From Lachnotalea sp. AF33-28 (GTDB lineage Bacteria > Bacillota > Clostridia > Lachnospirales > Lachnospiraceae), in assembly GCF_003477885.1 (NCBI RefSeq), contig NZ_QUEE01000005.1, positions 124,001 to 188,000 of the forward strand: DNA of 64,000 bases, in the 5' to 3' direction. The position numbers and the translations under genes were made by a program. Shown here in pieces: positions 61,223 through 64,000 of the stretch (the stretch's first letter is position 1; every line of letters begins with the position of its first letter). A model generated the notes under the pieces. That model had not been told where the DNA came from. It saw only the letters and a program-made list of their open reading frames with translations, and did no database searches.

Positions 61223-63031
61223 ATGAACAGAATTTTAAACAGGCTTGGGCATGTCCTGGCCGGCATTTCTTTGAAACGAAAAATACTGTATATTGTGCTT
61301 TTTTCCATCATACTGGTATCCTGTGCGGGAATTTCCGGGCTGCAGCTGGCCACGTCGGCCTACAACCGTCTGCTCCAGGATACCCTTGCCCGCAATCTTT
61401 CCTATTCCGCCACCACCGTATCTTTTTATCTGGCCAACATTGAAACCATGTCAGGACTGATGCTCTCCGACGCCAATGTGCAGAGCAACCTGGCTTCGGT
61501 GAAGCATTCGGAAAATCCCAGAATCAGGACTGAGGCCTACAGAAACCTCGCCGCTACGGTGCTGGAATACTATCAGCAGTACAAATCCAATTATATCGGA
61601 TATATCACACTGAATAACGAGGAATTTATTACCTATTCCAATTATCTCGGATCTCAGAAAACGCCGGATCACATAGAGTCCCATGTGCTGGAGGCTGCCC
61701 ATGAAGGGGACGGCAGGCCGGTCTGGATCTCGGATTACAGCGATGAATACGGGCTGTTTATGGGGCGCCTGTTCAAGTACATCCAGAGCTCCAACCTGGA
61801 GGAGCTGGGCACGCTGATCGTGTCCGTGGATTTAAACGGGCTCATGGATTCCCTGAATTTCAATGAGGGCATGTATGAGGACGCGCAGTATTATATCCTG
61901 GCGGATGACCGGATTATTTATAATCATACGGATCTGTCCGAGTCGGTCCGGCAGGGCATGGAGCAGATTGCTGATGGGAAGTACGCGATAATGACGGTGG
62001 ACGGACACCGGTATTTTGCCGTATCCAACACGATTCCAGGATTTAACTGGACCTATGCCTGCTATGTGTCCTACGATCCGATCTTTCATACGGTTTCGCT
62101 GGCTAAGATGATCAGCATCGTGATGCTGGTGATCAGCGTGCTGCTGTCGGTGGTATTTTCGGAATCCATGATCGCTTTTATCAGCAGGCATACCAACCAG
62201 CTGGTGCGCAAGATGCAGGCTTTCAGTGCGGATGAAAACGCTGTGATTGAAAATGCGTATGACTACAGCCGCCGCCGGGACGAGTTTGGACTGCTGAACC
62301 GTCAGTTTGACAGCATGGCGGAAAAGATCAGGGAGCTGATACAGGTCAATTATGTGAATGAGCTCTGGAAAAAGGACGCTCAGCTCAAAGCGCTGGAGAT
62401 GCAGATCAATCCTCATTTTCTGTACAATACGCTGGAATCCGTGAACTGGCGGGCGAAGGCCGCAGGCAACGGGGAGATCTCCTGCATGGTGGAATCCTTG
62501 GGCACCCTGCTTAGGGCGACGCTTAGCAAAACTAATTCCATTCTGGATCTGAAGCAGGAGCTGGAGATCATCACCGCGTATATCACGATTCAGAAATACC
62601 GGTTTGAGGACCGTCTGGAGTATTGCATCACCTGTGAGGAGGGGCTGTACGGCGCCAGGATACCGAAGATGATCATACAGCCGCTGGTGGAGAACGCCAT
62701 CAACTACGGCCTGGAGGAAAGCACGGAGTTCTGCAGCATTGGGATACTGATTGAACATGACCGGACGGATCATACGCTGGTCATCCATGTGAAAAATGAC
62801 GGATCACAGTTTGAAGAGGATCTGCTTTTAAAGCTGCGTTCTTCCCAGATCAAGCCCAACGGATTTGGCATAGGGCTGATCAACATCGACGAGCGCATCA
62901 AGCTGATGTATGGCAGGGAATATGGGCTCACGCTCTATAATGAGGACGAAAAGGCTGTGGCGGAGATACGGATGCCATATATTACCGGGGAAGAGGGGGA
63001 TGCGGATGCTGAAACTGATCATTGCGGATGA
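61223..63031 (+). CDS. YesM-type sensor histidine kinase, sugar locus III
   Basis: 602 residues from the ATG at 61223 (AGGGGGAG upstream; the open frame begins earlier). Helix at about 20-42, extracellular Cache-like domain (about 45-290), second helix (SIVMLVISVLLSVVFSESMI), HAMP linker, phospho-acceptor QINPHFLYNTLESVNW (H398), and HATPase motifs QPLVENAINYGLEESTEF and NGFGIGLINIDERIKL. It senses an extracellular ligand or the loaded binding protein and signals to the regulator gene that it overlaps by 26 bases. Confidence 0.93.
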   Translation: MNRILNRLGHVLAGISLKRKILYIVLFSIILVSCAGISGLQLATSAYNRLLQDTLARNLSYSATTVSFYLANIETMSGLMLSDANVQSNLASVKHSENPRIRTEAYRNLAATVLEYYQQYKSNYIGYITLNNEEFITYSNYLGSQKTPDHIESHVLEAAHEGDGRPVWISDYSDEYGLFMGRLFKYIQSSNLEELGTLIVSVDLNGLMDSLNFNEGMYEDAQYYILADDRIIYNHTDLSESVRQGMEQIADGKYAIMTVDGHRYFAVSNTIPGFNWTYACYVSYDPIFHTVSLAKMISIVMLVISVLLSVVFSESMIAFISRHTNQLVRKMQAFSADENAVIENAYDYSRRRDEFGLLNRQFDSMAEKIRELIQVNYVNELWKKDAQLKALEMQINPHFLYNTLESVNWRAKAAGNGEISCMVESLGTLLRATLSKTNSILDLKQELEIITAYITIQKYRFEDRLEYCITCEEGLYGARIPKMIIQPLVENAINYGLEESTEFCSIGILIEHDRTDHTLVIHVKNDGSQFEEDLLLKLRSSQIKPNGFGIGLINIDERIKLMYGREYGLTLYNEDEKAVAEIRMPYITGEEGDADAETDHCG

Positions 63032-64000
63032 CGAGAGGGTCATCAGAGAGACAATATCAAACTTAATAGACTGGAAGAGCCTGGACGCAGAACTGATCGG
63101 CTTATGCTCCAACGGACTTGAGGCTTATGATATGATTATCGATGAATCGCCGGACATCGTGCTGACCGATATCAAGATGCCGGGAATGAGCGGGCTGGAG
63201 CTGATCCGGAAGATATCGGAGACGGACCTGGATACACAGTTTGTCATTCTCTCCGGCTACGGAGAGTTTGAATACGCCAAGGAGGCCATGAAATACGGCG
63301 TGAAGCAGTATGTGCTCAAGCCCTGCAGCCAGTCCAAGATTGAGGAGGCCATAAGGGAGGTCTCAAAGGACTGTTATGCGCGGAAACAGGCCAGGAATCT
63401 GGAGAACAGCCAGTACCTGCTCACCAACAATATGCAGCATAACATTATGTCCAGCATCATCGGCGAGAGCATGGGGCAGGACAGGCGGTGGGAAGAGATT
63501 CTGGAGGAATATGAGCCCTATATGGATTTTCACGGGACCGCCTATCAGCTGTTTTATGTATATTATCTGGAACGGGAGAGCCTGGAGCCGTTTCTGGCAG
63601 AGCTTAGACAGTACTGTCTAAGCCACATGCCTCAGGTGACTCTGCACGGCGTATATGTGAGCAATACGCTGCTGCTGTTTTTCAAGAGCTTTTCAGAGGA
63701 TTACAAGGAGTTTACCGGGTATATCAGAGGGCTTGACTTTGAAACCCAGCATGTGACGCTGGAGCTTGCGGGGGAGGCCTATGACAGCCTTCAGGAGCTG
63801 CTGCGCGTAGTTCTGGCCAAACTGACCCGTTACAGCAACATCTACTATATCAATAATTTCCACAGCATCTACACCTGCAACTATAACTATATTATTGAGG
63901 AGACCGGACGGCTGTACCAGCAGATCCGGCAGGGCAGCGCCGGGGACATGGACAGGATGTCGGAGATCCTGTCGGGGATTGACGATATCGATTTTCTGCG
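63006..64000 (+). CDS. YesN-type response regulator, cut by window edge
   Basis: At least 331 residues, open at the right edge. It starts at ATG 63006 with GAGGGGG upstream, inside the end of the kinase gene. The receiver domain shows IIADDERVIRETI and acceptor D55 in IVLTDIKMPGMSG, then SGYGEFEYAKEAMKYGVKQY with the conserved lysine in LKPC. A long helical middle region follows, as in YesN proteins; the expected AraC domain lies outside the window. It is the partner of the preceding YesM kinase for sugar locus III. Confidence 0.9.
   Translation, partial: MLKLIIADDERVIRETISNLIDWKSLDAELIGLCSNGLEAYDMIIDESPDIVLTDIKMPGMSGLELIRKISETDLDTQFVILSGYGEFEYAKEAMKYGVKQYVLKPCSQSKIEEAIREVSKDCYARKQARNLENSQYLLTNNMQHNIMSSIIGESMGQDRRWEEILEEYEPYMDFHGTAYQLFYVYYLERESLEPFLAELRQYCLSHMPQVTLHGVYVSNTLLLFFKSFSEDYKEFTGYIRGLDFETQHVTLELAGEAYDSLQELLRVVLAKLTRYSNIYYINNFHSIYTCNYNYIIEETGRLYQQIRQGSAGDMDRMSEILSGIDDIDFL

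Noticed and set aside
1..64000. CRISPR arrays, rRNA and tRNA genes
   Set aside because: No regularly spaced direct repeats and no tRNA or rRNA signature sequences were noticed on either strand.

Overview
The window looks like chromosome of a gut-type anaerobic Firmicute, most likely a Lachnospiraceae or Clostridium-like member. The reasons are a trimeric NAD-linked [FeFe]-hydrogenase with a sensory hydrogenase operon, several YesM/YesN sensor pairs next to sugar ABC transporters without their own ATPase gene, PadR/DUF2812, DUF4173, DraG-like glycohydrolases, and strong GGAGG ribosome sites. Base composition is moderate to high GC, with an AT-rich island at 15.2-19.4 kb and a smaller one at about 32.9-33.7 kb (dcd). 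No rRNA, tRNA, CRISPR array or intact transposase gene was seen.

Layout. 0-4.6 kb: two divergent two-component systems (an OmpR-type regulator with a frameshifted membrane sensor; a LytTR regulator with a GHKL sensor) and a small lipoprotein. 4.6-6.7 kb: two damaged genes (a SHOCT-domain protein and a clostripain-like lipoprotein that has lost its protease core). 6.8-15.1 kb: sugar locus I, with a membrane AraC regulator divergent from a binding protein, LplB- and YtcP-type permeases, a DraG-like hydrolase and an unknown membrane protein. 15.2-19.4 kb: three AT-rich tandem paralogous membrane proteins of unknown function. 19.5-30 kb: a mixed block (broken WYL regulator, PNPOx/DUF3795 protein, GH28 pectinase, PadR/DUF2812 pair, small proteins, MBL hydrolase, sigma factor with DUF4173, broken flippase). 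30-35 kb: a large palindromic repeat, an AraC regulator with a second DraG-like paralogue, dcd, and a phosphodiesterase. 35.4-42.9 kb: sugar locus II (binding protein, two permeases, FAD oxidoreductase, YesM/YesN). 43.7-52.4 kb: hydrogenase region, with hydA/B/D/C-type genes on the minus strand and a divergent operon of DRTGG protein, anti-sigma-type ATPase, HydS-like sensor hydrogenase, second DRTGG protein and PHP phosphoesterase. 52.4-55.2 kb: ABC exporter with a small UGA-interrupted upstream reading frame, and an ECF S component. 55.2-64 kb: sugar locus III (URO-D protein, binding protein, two permeases, M20 peptidase) divergent from a YesM/YesN pair that leaves the window.

How it works together. 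Each sugar locus pairs a binding lipoprotein and two permeases with its own membrane sensor or AraC-type regulator. No ATPase gene lies in any of them, so a shared MsmX-like ATPase elsewhere is likely. The hydrogenase region joins H2 production from NADH and ferredoxin to a putative H2 or redox sensor, with Rex-like sites on both divergent leaders.

The most interesting non-coding structure is a leader element of two small hairpins (core AGGTCATC...GGTGACA, then the ribosome site) upstream of at least six unrelated transcription units. Two further repeat families are present: a palindromic MITE-like element, one copy of which has an 8-bp target duplication, and a 3'-UTR element with compensatory changes. 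Six genes carry frameshifts or deletions, so either local gene decay or indel errors in the sequence must be considered.
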